64,000 nt of DNA from Corbicula japonica. Taxonomy: Eukaryota > Mollusca > Bivalvia > Venerida > Cyrenidae. Positions 1-11,339 of the stretch are shown here, one piece after another; position 1 is the first letter of the stretch, and the number at the start of each line of letters is the position of its first letter. The position numbers and the translations under genes are program-made. The notes below the pieces were generated by a model. It was not told the origin of the DNA. It did no database searches and worked only from the letters and a program-made list of their open reading frames with translations. The DNA is taken from positions 9,631,380 to 9,695,379 of the forward strand of contig JAZAYU010000010.1 of NCBI GenBank assembly GCA_038501625.1, in the 5' to 3' direction.

Positions 1-864
1 CCAATTTTGACCCCAGGGAAATAATTTGAACAATAATTGTAGAGTTCCACTAGAGGGTGCTAAATGCCAAATATCTAAGCTCTAGGCCTTGTGGTTTCAG
101 ACAAGAAGATTTTTAAAGTTTTTCCTATATAAGTCTATGTAAAATGAAGTGACCCCTGGGGCGGGGCCAATTTTGACCCAAGGGAAATAATTTGAACAAT
201 CTTTGTAGAGTTCCACTAGAGGATGCTAAATGCCAAATATCTAAGCTCTAGGCCTTGTGGTTTCAGACAAGAAGATTTTTAAAGTTTTTCCTATATAAGT
301 CTATATAAAATGAAGTGACCCCTGGGGCGGGGCCTATTTTGACCCCAGGGAAATAATTTGAACAATCTTTGTAGAGTTCCACTAGAGGATGCTAAATGCC
401 AAATATCTAAGCTCTAGGCCTTGTGGTTTCAGACAAGAAGATTTTTAAAGTTTTTCCTATATAAGTCTATATAAAATGAAGTGACCCCTGGGGCGGGGCC
501 AATTTTGACCCCAGGGAAATAATTTGAACAATCTTTGTAGAGTTCTACTAGAGGATGCTAAATGCCAAATATCTAAGCTCTAGGCCTTGTGGTTTCAGAC
601 AAGAAGATTTTTAAAGTTTTTTCTTTCGGTTGCCATGGCAACCAGAGTTCTGCATGGAATTAATTTCTTTGAACAACTTTGGAAGAGCTTCATGCAAGGA
701 ACATTTGTGGCAAGTTTCATCAACTTTGGCCCAGGGGTTTAAGAGGAGATGTTGTTTAAAGCAAAAATTGACGACGCACGACGCACGACGGACGACGCAC
801 GACGCACGACGGACACAGGGCGATCCTAAAAGCTCACCATGAGCACAAGTGCTCAGGTGAGCTA
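1..864 (+). mobile_element. Tandem-core element (161-bp units), truncated by window start
   Basis: About 3.8 units of 161 bp (CCCTGGGGCGGGGCCAATTT ...) followed by a unique tail (GGTTGCCATGGCAACCAGAG), a GACGACGCACGACGG microsatellite and an end hairpin around GCTCACC...GGTGAGC. Same family as 30781-32768. Resembles bivalve pearl-type elements as I recall them. Confidence 0.8.
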
Positions 865-1858
865 ATAAAAAATACAAACATCAGACTTTAACATCGTTAA
901 TTAAAATGCACGGTCATTAATTTACGTCGTTCATATAAGTCTGTGTTATTTAATGCGACGATGCTCTGCGTATTACTGGAAGGAGAAATGTTGTTTTCTG
1001 TGTCCCATTTTTAAGAGGCTGAAAACAAATTATTTTGGCAAAATAATTTTGGTGTCCGAAGACTTAGACAAAATACCGATAAAACGTAATACCGATAAAA
1101 CGTAATGATAAATAACTGTGTACATGTATTATATTGCTTATCCAGGGTAACATAACATCCGCCATATAAGGACTTATGATTAGCAAGTTCCTTTGTCCCT
1201 CCAATATTGTGGAACCGATAATAACGCGGTAAGAGGGTCTGGACCCGACGGACCGCGTTATATTGCATCTCCACTGTAGTGAAGATCTGCAAGGATATGC
1301 AGGCTGATCTGAATCTACATTAATCACAAACTGGATAATAAATGCCTTATTCATTATGATTGAGAATTAGGTTAAACAAGAGTTTATTAATATTAATACC
1401 ACTGCTAGTATAGTTTTCATTTCCTATAAAAGAAGAGGGGTAAAAGGGATATGTTTTAACCATCTCAAGATTTACTCTGAAAAGGTGAATTAAAAATTAC
1501 TATATGTAAAGAGAAAAAAGGAGATTTTGGTCCCATAACAGAGTGACTTCTTTTTTTTAAATTAAAAATACCCTTTAATTCAGAAAAATTGTGGTCATCA
1601 AAAGCCAGAGGCTCACACTCAAAATAATTCACAGACACAGCATTTCATCTGGGAAGGCAGATAGATGGAGTCAGGTTGCATAACAAAATTTTTGGGAAAT
1701 GCAGGTTGGGGTTAGTTGGTTTACAGAAAATGTAGGTACTTCTTAAGGTAACTGCAGTTACAATATCAAACTCAGTAACCTGCACAAGCTATTGGAGTAT
1801 GGGGTGGAATGGTTAGAGTAAATGAGTAACAAAATTAATGTTGGTATGTATTCCTTAC
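865..1858. other. Non-coding stretch 3' of X27
   Basis: Intron or downstream sequence. Short A/T runs; no exon, repeat family or RNA recognised. Confidence 0.5.
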
Positions 1859-2002
1859 CAGCACATGACATCTGAATAAGATCTTCAACAGCCAGATCCT
1901 CAAACTTTGCGTAAGCTTTGAAGGAATCTGGGTCAGTGGCCACACCCAACAATTCAGAAGGACTGATTCTATTACCAAATCCGATTGACACCATATGGGT
2001 AC
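1859..2002 (-). CDS. Exon X27: end of VWA module g
   Basis: 144 nt. It encodes THMVSIGFGNRISPSELLGV, the closing strand with GFG, then DSFKAYAKFEDLAVEDLIQM and SCA. Acceptor TTTTGCAG, donor GCTG|GTAAGG with one spare base, so the gene continues below this position; no further exon was recognised in 1-1858. Confidence 0.87.
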
Positions 2003-2138
2003 CTGCAAAAGAAAATAAGCATGCTTTTTTTTCAGTTTTAACATCATCCTTTATATTTATACAACAGTATTACAATCCTTAATCCATTCATTAATAAAAT
2101 CTATCATGCAGTTTAAAACTTTTTTTTTTTGCTTTTAT

Positions 2139-2369
2139 TAACCCTTTACATGGGACATAGCTGTATTCCGTGGGCAGACAGTGTAGTTCTAGATCAGCCA
2201 GCACATCTGAATCTGCACTGTCTGCTTTTAAGATTCATTAGGTTATTTGGTGACTTAAAGATGTGAACAGTGTAGAAACTGATCAGACGGCATGGCACAG
2301 ATATGAGAACTGATCTGGATCTACACTGTTTGCACATGTGATAAACCTGTATAAATGGAGTAAAGGGCT
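2139..2369. mobile_element. P-type foldback MITE
   Basis: First of about 38 copies. Consensus: AACCCTTTCCTCCATAGATA at one end, mirror at the other, and inside two inverted pairs of GTAGATCCAGATCAG / CTGATCTGGATCTAC, about 230 bp in full copies. This copy is full length but diverged at the ends. Confidence 0.8.
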
Positions 2370-2452
2370 AACTTAATTAAAACAGTGTAGACCATTAGAC
2401 GCTTTTCAGACTTGTGGGACATGCAGGCTGGCCTCGGTGTACACTGGACTGG

Positions 2453-2585
2453 AGGTTATAAAGCTGAGCATGGAAATCAGTCTCAAATCTCAAGCATCTG
2501 ATTGGCTGAAATGGCAACTGGTCGCCATTTCAGCCAATCAGATGCTTGAGATTTGAGACTGGTTCCATGCTCAGTTTTATAACCT
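2453..2585. mobile_element. Hairpin MITE (133 bp), copy 1
   Basis: Almost perfect inverted repeat from AGGTTATAAAGCTGAGCATG to its mirror, centre near CAACTGGTCGCCATTTC. Confidence 0.85.
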
Positions 2586-3074
2586 TGGGCACTGGTTGCA
2601 AATGATACCACAGCTATGCTTAGCACATTAAGGCTTAACAAAGTTACCTCAGCATTAATTTATTCAAAACTTCAGAATATCTAGAATGATGGCAAACGGC
2701 ACATTATTACTGGTTCATTTCCGAATATAATCTCCGACAAATGCATGGTTTGGATCAACCAAAGGTTATGACTAAGCTTGGATACCAGCCAAAAAATTTC
2801 TTAAGGACTGGATCCCATCCCCAACAAGCACATGAGACTGATACTTCTTTGTATGCAATATATCCATTTTATTATATTTTTATTTCCAAACTCATTTTAA
2901 AGTAGTTTAGAAATTAAGTGAATGCATTGAATTTATTTCTCATTCTTAATAGTGTCATTATTTTAAAATGCAAGGCAAAGCAGGTGTGTAATTTCTTTTT
3001 CCAGCACAGTGGAGAACATCAACAAAATTATCTGGTATGCAAAAACCAAGGTCTGGAATCCGTCACAAATCTCA

Positions 3075-4938
3075 ACAAGAGCTGTCAGAGGAGACAGCAT
3101 GCTCGACTATTCGAATCATTTGAAACAAATGCAATTTGAAGATTAAAACAGTAACAACTATGGCCATACATTCATGTGCAATCAGTAAAAATATTAACAA
3201 ATATTAACAAGTGAATGGTAAGGGAAAAATTCATTTCAAATAACAGAAATAATTTCTTAATGTACCATAAATATTAAACTGAAAAGGGGAATAACTATGA
3301 AATATTTCTGAAGTTGTTAGAAAACTTGTTAGAAATTTTTTTATTAGAGATATTTACTTTTAGTCAATTATCAATCACTTCAGTAATGTTACAGAAAAGA
3401 ACTGACCTAAAGGCATGGAAATGGTACACGACTTACCAGCTTGTCATGGTGAACATTTCTGGCAAGTTACTATATTCCTAATGTATTTAAAACCCTGACA
3501 AGAAAATTCTATTTTAGTAGCAGTGACCTTGGACCTACAGGCATGGGCATGGTACGGGACACACCAACTTGTCATGATGACCATTTGTGTCAAGTTATTT
3601 TGAAATCACTCTATTCCTAACAAAGTTACAGCCCGGACAAGAGAATTCTATTTTTAGTAACAGTGACCTTGACCTACAGGCATGGTCATGGTATGGGATA
3701 CAACACCCTGTCATTGTGAACAATTGTGCCAAGTTATTTTGAAATCCGTCCATTTATAATGAAGTTACATCCCGGACAAGAAAATTCTGTTTTAAGTAAC
3801 AGTGACCTGGACCTTCAGGCTTGGGTATTGTGTGGACACACTGCCTTGTCATAGTGAACGTTTGTGCAAAGTTATTTTGAAATCCCTCCATTCATAACAA
3901 AGTAACAGCACGGACAAGAGAATTCTATTTTTTGTAAGATTGACCTTGACCTTTGACCTACAGGCATGGGCATGGTACGCGACACACCACCCTGTCATAG
4001 TGAACATTTGTGTCAAGTTATTTCGAAATCCCTCCATTCAAAACAAAGTTACAGCCTGGACAAGAAAATTCTATTTTTAGTAACAGTCACCTTGACCTTG
4101 GATCTACAGCCATGGGTATTGTGCGGACACACAGCCTTGTCATTGTGAACATTTGTGTCAAGTTATATTGAAATCCCTCCATTCATAACAAAGTTACAGC
4201 CCGGACAAGAAAATTCTATTTTTTGTTACAGTGACCTTGACCTTCGACCTACAGGCATAGGTATTGTACGCGACACACCGCCTTGTCATGGTGAACATTT
4301 GTGCCAAGTTATTTTGAAATCCCTCCATTAATAATGAAGTTAAGGGCCAAGTGTATATTTTGCTTAACACAAAATGTAAGTGGAAAAGGGGCATAATTTG
4401 AAAAATATTGAAAGCAGGGTTATGGGTCTTGTTGGTTATGATGTAGATTTTGATGGTGAAAATATATTTCAAGTTTCAAGGCAATATCTCAAGTAGTTTT
4501 GAAGTTATGGGCAAAATGCATATTTTGCTTAACACAAAATATAAGAAAAAAGGGGCATAACTTGAAATATATTGACAGCAGAGTTATGGGTCTTGTTGGT
4601 AATGATGTAGAATTTGATGGTGAATATATATTCCAAATTTCAAGTTGATATCTCCAGTAGTTTATAAGTTATGGACCAAAGTGCATATTTTCCTTAACGC
4701 AAAATTTAAGTGAAAAAGGGGCATAACTTAAAAAATATTTGTAGCAGAGTTATGGGTCTTGTTGGTAATGATGTAGAATTTGATGGTGAATATATATTTC
4801 AAGTTTGAAGTTGATATCATAAGTAGTTTTTAAGTTATGGACCAAAGTGCATATTTTGTTTAACGGACGGAGCCGCCGACGCCGACGCCGACACCGGGGT
4901 GAGTAGGATAGCTCCCCTATTCTTCGAATAGTCGAGCT
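3075..4938 (+). mobile_element. Tandem-core element with two unit types
   Basis: Begins ACAAGAGCTGTCAGAGGAGA with GCTCGACTATTCGAA mirrored at the end (TTCGAATAGTCGAGC). First six or seven units of about 147 bp (CAGTGACCTTGACC ... ACAAAGTTACAGCCCGGACA), then three of about 165 bp (GGGGCATAACTTGAAAAATA), then a GCCGACGCC microsatellite. Lies in the intron between X26 and X27. Confidence 0.82.
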
Positions 4939-5218
4939 AAAAAGCTATCTGGCTGAAATAGATATCCATACTTCTTTAAACACTACAGCTTCTAGATATT
5001 GCAGATGATATAGACACTACAGGTGATTAACGTGAAAGACATTAGTTGTTAGTGAAATGGATGTGACAGAGGGCAAAAGGAGTGTAAAAAAGTGAAATAT
5101 GCATATCGGAATTTGCCACATTAAGAAGACAGCCAAGAAGAAGTAGGATTGCAAGATATGTTTTCAAGCACTTATGTGAAGCTAAGAAATCCTGATCAGA
5201 TATGTTAAAAGACTTGTT

Positions 5219-5405
5219 AACCCTTTCCTCCATAGATACACCTTAAATTGCATGGGTTGAACAGTTTAGATCCAGATCAGCTTAACTTTTTGATTCCTTA
5301 GGTTATTTACTGACCAAAATGCGACCAGTGTAGAGCCTGGTCAGTCACAGATGTGCCGGTTGGTCTGGATCTACACTGGTCACACATAATATGGAGGAAA
5401 GGGTT
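5219..5405. mobile_element. P-type foldback MITE, internally deleted
   Basis: Good end arms (CCCTTTCCTCCATAGATACA / ATATGGAGGAAAGGGTT), one inner pair shortened. Ends 15 bp from X26. Confidence 0.82.
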
Positions 5406-5419
5406 GAAACTGAACAAAC

Positions 5420-5518
5420 CTTTTTGTCGAGCTACCAGTGCATGATAAACAGCATTAGGTGTATTGTCGGAAGTAGCTGCTGTCAACAAAATGCCTACAT
5501 AGGCAGTGTTTGGTCTCC
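5420..5518 (-). CDS. Exon X26: VWA module g, third part
   Basis: 99 nt. It encodes RPNTAYVGILLTAATSDNTP and AVYHALVARQK. The strand VGILLT is followed by AAT where TDG is expected, so the third metal element is lost. Acceptor ATATTTGCAG, donor AAAG|GTTTGT (weaker than the others). The split Gly codon joins X27. Confidence 0.83.
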
Positions 5519-5675
5519 CTGCAAATATAAATATAAATAGTTCTGGTTAGTGCTTACCTTAGTTTACAATTTTTCACCTTCACAAGGAATATTTTCAAAC
5601 ATTCATCCAACCCCTCTATATTCAAATTTTTTATTATCTGGTTAATCTATAAACATAGGAAAAGTTTTGAGTAAA

Positions 5676-5902
5676 CTAGAATGTGTCCTCAGACACTGAT
5701 GCAACAAAATTTGTAATAACAAAGGGTCATAACTCTGGTAAAAATGGTGGCAGGAAAAATGCTTTCTTTACAATTATCTACAAATCCTGCTTGATCACCT
5801 GTGGAAGTTTGAAAGAAATCCGTCTGATAGTTTAGGAGTTAATGCCACAAGATTTGGGGACGTATGTAGGGATGTATGGACAGAAGGGGGCATAAAAATC
5901 TT
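5676..5902 (+). mobile_element. Dispersed repeat, CCTCAGACACTGATG family, copy 1
   Basis: About 225 bp from GAATGTGTCCTCAGACACTG to GGGGGCATAAAAAT. Other copies at 8423-8676 and 39594-39862. Confidence 0.75.
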
Positions 5903-6245
5903 ACTTGCACTGATAATCAGTCTGAAATTTGTTGAAAGTTATGTGTAACCTTGACCAATACACGAATCTCCAATCTCTGGCTTTCCTTGCCTTGGCTCAA
6001 CTAATTAAGCTATTCAGGCCACCTCAATGGAACATTACAACATTCTTTTCTACTTAGACAAGAAAATTCCTTTTTACTTGGGAAAAAAGTTTACAAGAGA
6101 CTGCCCAGATGTGGAACATATACCATAGCCAAATAGTGGCCGAAAGATGCTCTAAGCTTATAAGCCTCAAACAGTTATGGACAAATAGACTTGATCATTA
6201 TACAAGTCTCATTTGCTTTAAAATTCCAGCTAAAAATATTCATTT

Positions 6246-6482
6246 AATCCTTAACTCCTGGGGATTTGACTGGTATCTCATGGGCTAACAGTGTAGATCC
6301 AGATCAGCAAGCACATATATGCCATCTGATTAGAATCTGCACTGCTTGCTTTTTGATTTATTATGTTATTTCAAACAAAAAGGGCAAAAATGCAGATCCT
6401 GGTCAGATGGCACAGTTTTGCAGGCTGACCTGGATCAACACTTTTCGCACATGCAATTAAATAAGAATATATAAAGGGCCAA
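6246..6482. mobile_element. P-type foldback MITE, diverged ends
   Basis: Inner palindromes present (GTAGATCCAGATCAG); terminal arms eroded. Confidence 0.75.
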
Positions 6483-6518
6483 ACAGTAACCTTAACAATT
6501 ATTTTTCAATGATTATAC

Positions 6519-6727
6519 CTTGAGAGTCAAACATGGCATTCATTCTCACAAGTGCTGCCGACAAGTCTGAGGTTGTTGCCACACTGTTAATGGCCTGAGG
6601 TTGAATCCCAGCTGTTTCTAAAACAGATAGACTGGTACACTGTTGGAGACTGAAGACATCAGTGGAGTGGACAGTGTTGGAAAAAGCTATTATGCCGATT
6701 CTAATCTTGTCTGAGCCAATATCCAAC
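6519..6727 (-). CDS. Exon X25: VWA module g, second part
   Basis: 209 nt. It encodes LDIGSDKIRIGIIAFSNTVH, then LQQCTSLSVLETAG and ATTSDLSAALVRMNAMFDSQ with the helix of the second metal loop. The xLDIGxDKxRxGxIxFS pattern is a textbook VWA strand. Acceptor TACTGCAG, donor CAAG|GTATAA. Confidence 0.9.
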
Positions 6728-6887
6728 CTGCAGTACACAGAAATGTGTAAATGAAACAAAAGTCTGCAAAATCAACATGCTTCAATCAGGGGTGACAAGT
6801 TTTTTTTGCAATTAAGTTAATGAAGGGCCCTTAAACTGCAAGGTTATTTAAAATACTGTTGTAGACTGAACAATTCTGTAGAATGAA

Positions 6888-7015
6888 AATTCATTAGGTT
6901 TTTTCGTAAAGGTAAACAATGTACATCCAGATCAGACTTCAAGGATGTACAGGCTGATCTGGATCTACACTGGTCACCCATGTGATGAAAGCTACATTTG
7001 TGGAGTAAACAGTTA
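6888..7015. mobile_element. P-type foldback MITE, half copy
   Basis: Retains the right half (TTCATTAGGTT ... CTGATCTGGATCTACACTGG). Confidence 0.65.
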
Positions 7016-7023
7016 ATAAACAA

Positions 7024-7235
7024 GAGATGTTTGTGAAACGCAAATTTCATACAAATCTGCTGTTATTTTATTAAAGGTCACTGTGACCTTGACCTATGAC
7101 CTACTGACCTCAAAATCAATATGGGTCATCTTCTTGTGATGACTAACCTCCATACAAAATCTGAGGACAGACTGACGTACCGACCGACCGACATGTGCAA
7201 AGCAATATACCCCCCGCTTCTTCAAAGGGGGACAT
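7024..7235 (+). mobile_element. Single-core relative of the 58124 element
   Basis: Starts ACAAGAGATGTTTGTGAAAC, has one core unit with AGGTCACTGTGACCTTGACC, a GACCGACCGACC tail and CCCCCCGCTTCTTCAAAGGGGG end. Confidence 0.75.
7075..7089. promoter_or_regulatory. Perfect palindromic nuclear-receptor site (AGGTCA n3 TGACCT)
   Basis: AGGTCACTGTGACCT is the textbook estrogen-response-element palindrome. It lies inside a mobile repeat. Identical sites occur at 58477-58491 and 59045-59059. Binding is untested. Confidence 0.5.
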
Positions 7236-7326
7236 AAATTGAAATACAAGTACATTGTTGAAGACTAAACCCATAACTGAAATACTGACGCATTTTGCAT
7301 TTAGACACAAGTTGCACTGTACTTAC

Positions 7327-7435
7327 TCTTGGGCATACTGCAGAATGAAGTTCTTCATGTTTTGGAATGTTATCATTGTCACACCAGCGGAAGCATCCAT
7401 CAAAAACACTACATCCATGAAACTCTTGCATTGTC
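7327..7435 (-). CDS. Exon X24: start of VWA module g
   Basis: 109 nt. It encodes QCKSFMDVVFLMDASAGVTM and TFQNMKNFILQYAQ. The metal motif is D-A-S-A-G, so the last Ser of DxSxS is Gly. Acceptor GTTTTACAG, donor AAGA|GTAAGT. The split Glu codon joins X25 (E-L-D-I-G). Longer open frames over this exon on either strand are shadows. Confidence 0.85.
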
Positions 7436-7469
7436 CTGTAAAACGTAGGTAATATAACAATTTACTTCA

Positions 7470-7687
7470 AAGACACACCTTTATTGTGTGGGCGAACAGT
7501 GTAGATCCAGATCAGCTTGCACATCCATGCCATCTGATCTTGATCTACACTGTTTGAGTTTTAATTCATTATGTAATTTCTAGCTAAAACACCAACACTG
7601 CAGATCCTGATCAGATGGCATGGATTTGCCAGCTGATCTGGATCTAAACTGTTCACACATGCAATAGAATACATGAAGTAAAGGGTC
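7470..7687. mobile_element. P-type foldback MITE, left arm shortened
   Basis: Both inner pairs present; left CCCTTTCC arm missing. Confidence 0.78.
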
Positions 7688-7759
7688 AATGTAATGTTCT
7701 ATAAAACACAAGGTACAGAACCTGTAGAAATAATGTGGTTCAAGCTGGAATATTTCATT

Positions 7760-7885
7760 TACCCTTTACCTGAGATATGGCTGTTATCCTTAGGTGCACA
7801 GTGTAGATCTAGATCAGTTAGCAGAATTTGCTGACTGATCCAGATCTACATTGTTTGCACATGCAACAAGAAGATGCCTTGAATG
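7760..7885. mobile_element. P-type foldback MITE, internally deleted
   Basis: Only the outermost inner pair remains (GTAGATCTAGATCAG / CTGATCCAGATCTAC). Confidence 0.68.
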
Positions 7886-8112
7886 GTAACTGAAAAACAG
7901 AGAACTTGAAAAAATAAATTAAAAAAAATGTTGACGTCCACTAGCCCAACAAAATACCCCAGTCTAATTACCTGGGTTTTCCCAAGAAAACTTGGTTATT
8001 TAAACCTGTATATAACAAAATGTTGATAAGAGGCATTCTTGTTAATCCCTTCTAAGATTGAATCAACAATTTGTTGTGTGATTAATAGTCTGCTTTGGTT
8101 ATGTCAAAGGTA

Positions 8113-8262
8113 CCTAACCCTTAATAAAGCTACATGACGGAAAACGATCATTTAGATTATTTCTGACCGAGATGTGACCAGTGTAGATCCAGATCAGACA
8201 GCACTGAATGTGCCAGATGAACTGGATATGCACTGGTTAGACATTCATTTAAATGCAAATAT
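8113..8262. mobile_element. P-type foldback MITE, right half
   Basis: GACCAGTGTAGATCCAGATC and partial mirror; ends lost. Confidence 0.6.
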
Positions 8263-8422
8263 ATGGATATGCACTGCTGTTTTGCTGGGTATGCCTGACA
8301 ATGCCTCTCTATCATGGTGATCTACTGTGGTATCTTTTTTTTTTCTTGAGGGATTTATTTTCATGTATTTCATGTAAGGTAAAAACTGCGAAATTTTATC
8401 CTAGTGAAACTTTAGAATAAAA

Positions 8423-8676
8423 TTAGAATGTGTCCTCAGACACTGATGCCCCCACTGCTGCAACATAATTTTTAATAAACAAAGGGCCATAACTCTGGTA
8501 AAAATGGTCGCTGAAAAAATCCTTTCTTTACAATTATCTATACATCCTGCTTGATCATCTGTGCAAGTATGAAACAAATCCGCCTGGTAGTTTAGGAGGA
8601 GTTGATGCCACAAGATTTGGGTACGTACGGATGGACGAGTGCAACTCTATTTACCTCCCACTTTGTTGGGGCATAA
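8423..8676 (+). mobile_element. Dispersed repeat, CCTCAGACACTGATG family, copy 2
   Basis: Shares the core AACTCTGGTAAAAATGG and CATCCTGCTTGATCATCTGT; ends TTGTTGGGGCATAAAA. Confidence 0.75.
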
Positions 8677-8740
8677 AAAGCTTATAATTATATTTTGTTA
8701 GGGTTTAGTATTTGTCACAGGGTGAGAAAGAATGTGCAGC

Positions 8741-8811
8741 CAGACCTGGACTTGAACCCGGGACCCCTCGCTTACAGGGCGAGTGCTCTCCTGCCCGAGC
8801 TATCCGTCCGC
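8741..8811 (-). other. tRNA-like sequence in left LTR
   Basis: Minus strand begins GCGGACGGATAGCTCGGGC, has an anticodon-type hairpin CTCGC-CCTGTAA-GCGAG (TGT, Thr-like, with C in place of U33) and a T-arm with GGTTCAAGTCC, close to the Pol III B box. The 3' acceptor side pairs poorly, so a working tRNA is unlikely. Confidence 0.65.
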
Positions 8812-9004
8812 TTACACATCTTCTCCCCAGATAGTGACTAGATTCGTACCGCGACATACACCCCCTCAAATTTGGAAATTCGTCCTCGAATTCCAGCGAG
8901 TTATGTGTATTTAATTTGCTATTACAGGCTGGTGGCCACCCCTGCTAGCTATCACGGTCCCCTGTTGGGCGCCAAATGTAACAGGGTGAGAAAGAATGTG
9001 CAGC

Positions 9005-9075
9005 CAGACCGGGACTCGAACCCGGGACCCCTCGCTAACAGGGCGAGTGCTCTCCCGCCCAAGCTATCCGTCCGC
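9005..9075 (-). other. tRNA-like sequence in right LTR
   Basis: Same as the left copy, with a perfect T-stem (CCGGG/CCCGG), B box GGTTCGAGTCC, and anticodon loop CCTGTTA. Functional tRNA is doubtful; an internal Pol III promoter is possible. Confidence 0.65.
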
Positions 9076-9336
9076 TTACACATATTCTCCCCAGATAGTG
9101 ACTAGATTCGTACCGTGACATATTCATGTATTTCATGCTTGGTAAAAAGTGAGTAATTTAAGCCTTAGCCTAATATGCTAGTGAAAATTTAGCATGAAAT
9201 AGCTTATCTTATAAGAATAATAAAACTGCAAGAATTTATGTCTGGGTGAAAATGTTATTAATAGCATCTGAATGAAAAATAAGGCCTCACAAAATCAAAA
9301 GATATCACAATGTGCCTGCAATGACAAATATCTTAC

Positions 9337-9393
9337 CTAAGATTTTATCTGCAGGATCAACTACATCTACAATCGGTTTGTAATTTCTGGCAG
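9337..9393 (-). CDS. Exon X23: short linker exon
   Basis: 57 nt. It encodes ARNYKPIVDVVDPADKIL and links VWA f to VWA g, corresponding to the linker fused into X14. Strong acceptor (TTTGTTTCAG) and donor (TTAG|GTAAGA). Its phases fit both neighbours. It is too short to stand out as an open reading frame. Confidence 0.78.
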
Positions 9394-9623
9394 CTGAAAC
9401 AAATATAATGTAACGTGAAACCCGTAAATAAAGTCCACCTTTGGACACATTAAACAAATGGTCTTAGTTGGCAGGTGGTCTTTGACAACAATTTCAATAT
9501 AAGTATTTGCAGTTTATTACACTTTACTGTTAATTCTTTAAATATCAATGCATTTCACCAGTTTACCAAAGAAATAAACAAGGGTCGCTCAGAACCTTGA
9601 AAAAGTATGTTGGCATGTAATTT

Positions 9624-9730
9624 ACCCCTTTAGTCCACAGATACAGCTTTTATTGTGGAAGTGAACAGTTTAATTGATCTGGATCTATGTATACCCAGGT
9701 TATCAAAGCTGTATATATGGAGAAAAGGAA
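9624..9730. mobile_element. P-type foldback MITE, short remnant
   Basis: Left arm (CCCCTTTAGTCCACAGATAC) and right arm (ATATATGGAGAAAAGG) around a deleted middle. Confidence 0.6.
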
Positions 9731-9818
9731 AACTGTCTTAATTTTCAGATTTCTGAGCAGGGTTTGATATTTTTATACCTTAAAAAGGGAGAAAAGCGTG
9801 AGATTATCATTAAACATA

Positions 9819-10771
9819 GAGTCAAGTTACCTATGCTCGGCCAGTCCAATGCTCGGCCACTTTTGTTTACATCTGTTATAAATCGAATTTAAGTTTGAAA
9901 TCGAAAATAAATTGTTTGTTTTTTTGTTTAACCCAACATGACATTGTAGAAAGAAAGCCAGGTAGGTATCATCAAAGCGCTTGATTGCGGACAGCAAACG
10001 ATAGCTTTCGAGAAATAACAGAATGATGCTGGTTTATGTAAAACTCTAAACCAAACCGTATTTCTTAAAAACAAAACAAAACATAATGTTTATTTAATCG
10101 GGTGGGAATTGTTATGGAAAAATGTTACCTTGAATATCCACTTGAACAATTATGAAATGATAACACAGTTTTTCTTAAAATGCCATCTAAATCAACACCC
10201 CACCCACCAAATAAACACTGGAGTAAAACTAGAACCACACCACTAGAGTACTAGGATAAAATTGTTAGACTCATAAATTTATTAAAGATCTTTTTTATGT
10301 TTAAATTCACTTGTTTAACCAGTTATCTGGATAATGTTAACAACTTCTTTATAATTGTTCATTCAGAAGTGCTGAAATAAGAAAATATCAGCATCAAGGA
10401 AGGTATTATAAAGCTATAGACCAAAATAAACATTTAGTGGCTGTAAGTTCTCAATTACTCCCATCATTAAGATATTTAATTATTATTCTAATATTTTATA
10501 ACTTTAAATTTTAACATTTACTGTTAATTGGCTGGTAAACTACCTGGCCGAGCATTGGACCAAATCTACTGAAATTTAGTTGTGTTGAACCTGTTGAAAA
10601 CCGCACAAATTTTACCCATTAACTAACGTCATCCAGGAGCTTGCATGTATGACGTAAATTTGTAAATACATGGTGACTTCATAACAACATTGAACATTTA
10701 AGGTCGGTCGGTAAATAAAATAGTTGTAGAGAATAAGTTATGAAACTGGCCGAGCATAGGTAACTTGACTC
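9819..10771. mobile_element. Non-autonomous TIR DNA transposon, copy 1 (953 bp)
   Basis: Terminal inverted repeats start GAGTCAAGTTACCTATGCTC and mirror at the other end; TA flanks both sides (9817-9818, 10772-10773). A second copy lies at 40875-41855. Both share internal blocks and have no long open frame. TA duplications point to the Tc1/mariner superfamily. Confidence 0.8.
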
Positions 10772-10937
10772 TATACATTTAATACAAAGGTTTCAAAACT
10801 GTATCATTATGGCAAACCAAATGCTGTTCTCTCAGATATTTCTTTCATGTTTATTCACATTTTGGTAAAACTGGAACGGAATAAAAGATTAAATAATTTA
10901 AACTATAACGGAAGGTGAACAAGGAGCAGTTTCTTAC

Positions 10938-11084
10938 CATTACAGATCACATCATGAATAAAATTGGACTGATACAAAGCTTGGAAAGTGGAGAAATTAT
11001 ATATGGAGTTCAAGTCGTAAGCAAGGGCCTGAATCTCGGGCATAAACACACCATCCCCAAGGGCAATAACCTGTGTATTGATAC
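10938..11084 (-). CDS. Exon X22: end of VWA module f
   Basis: 147 nt. It encodes INTQVIALGDGVFMPEIQAL, the closing strand with GDG, then NSIYNFSTFQALYQ and IHDVICN. It aligns in size and content with X27 (144 nt). Acceptor TATTTCAG, donor AATG|GTAAGA. The split Ala codon joins X23. Confidence 0.87.
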
Positions 11085-11339
11085 CTGAAATAATATACAA
11101 AACAATTTCCCATGTACAACTGGGTCTTATACATGTACACATGTTCAAATACAAGATAAATCTTACGAGATGGGTATCCAGTAGAACACTATGTATATAT
11201 CCAGTTTAAGAAATATTTAGAAATGGCCATGTACTAATGTTTTTACAATTGATGGAATAACTGACTGATTGATGGGACAAAATGACCTTATCAGCAAACT
11301 TCATGTTATGTTACATGTAAACAGAATATAAATTTACCA

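Larger units (their letters stand above)
8713..9120 (-). mobile_element. Complete miniature LTR retroelement (TRIM-class) with tRNA-like LTRs
   Basis: Two direct repeats of exactly 144 bp (8713-8856 and 8977-9120, about 94% identical) begin TG and end CA and flank only 120 bp. On the minus strand the upstream repeat is followed by TGGCGCCCAACAGGGG, a typical primer-binding site, and the downstream repeat is preceded by GAGGGGG, a short polypurine tract. TATT flanks both sides (8709-8712, 9121-9124) as target duplication. No coding capacity, so it depends on enzymes from elsewhere. TRIM here means terminal-repeat retrotransposon in miniature. Confidence 0.85.

Noticed and set aside
7222..7452. 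Open frames on both strands over 7222-7452
   Set aside because: Shadows of exon X24, which is read in a different minus frame with proper splice sites.
8741..9075. Two true tRNA-Thr genes
   Set aside because: Acceptor stems do not pair and both are embedded in the 144-bp LTRs of a miniature retroelement.
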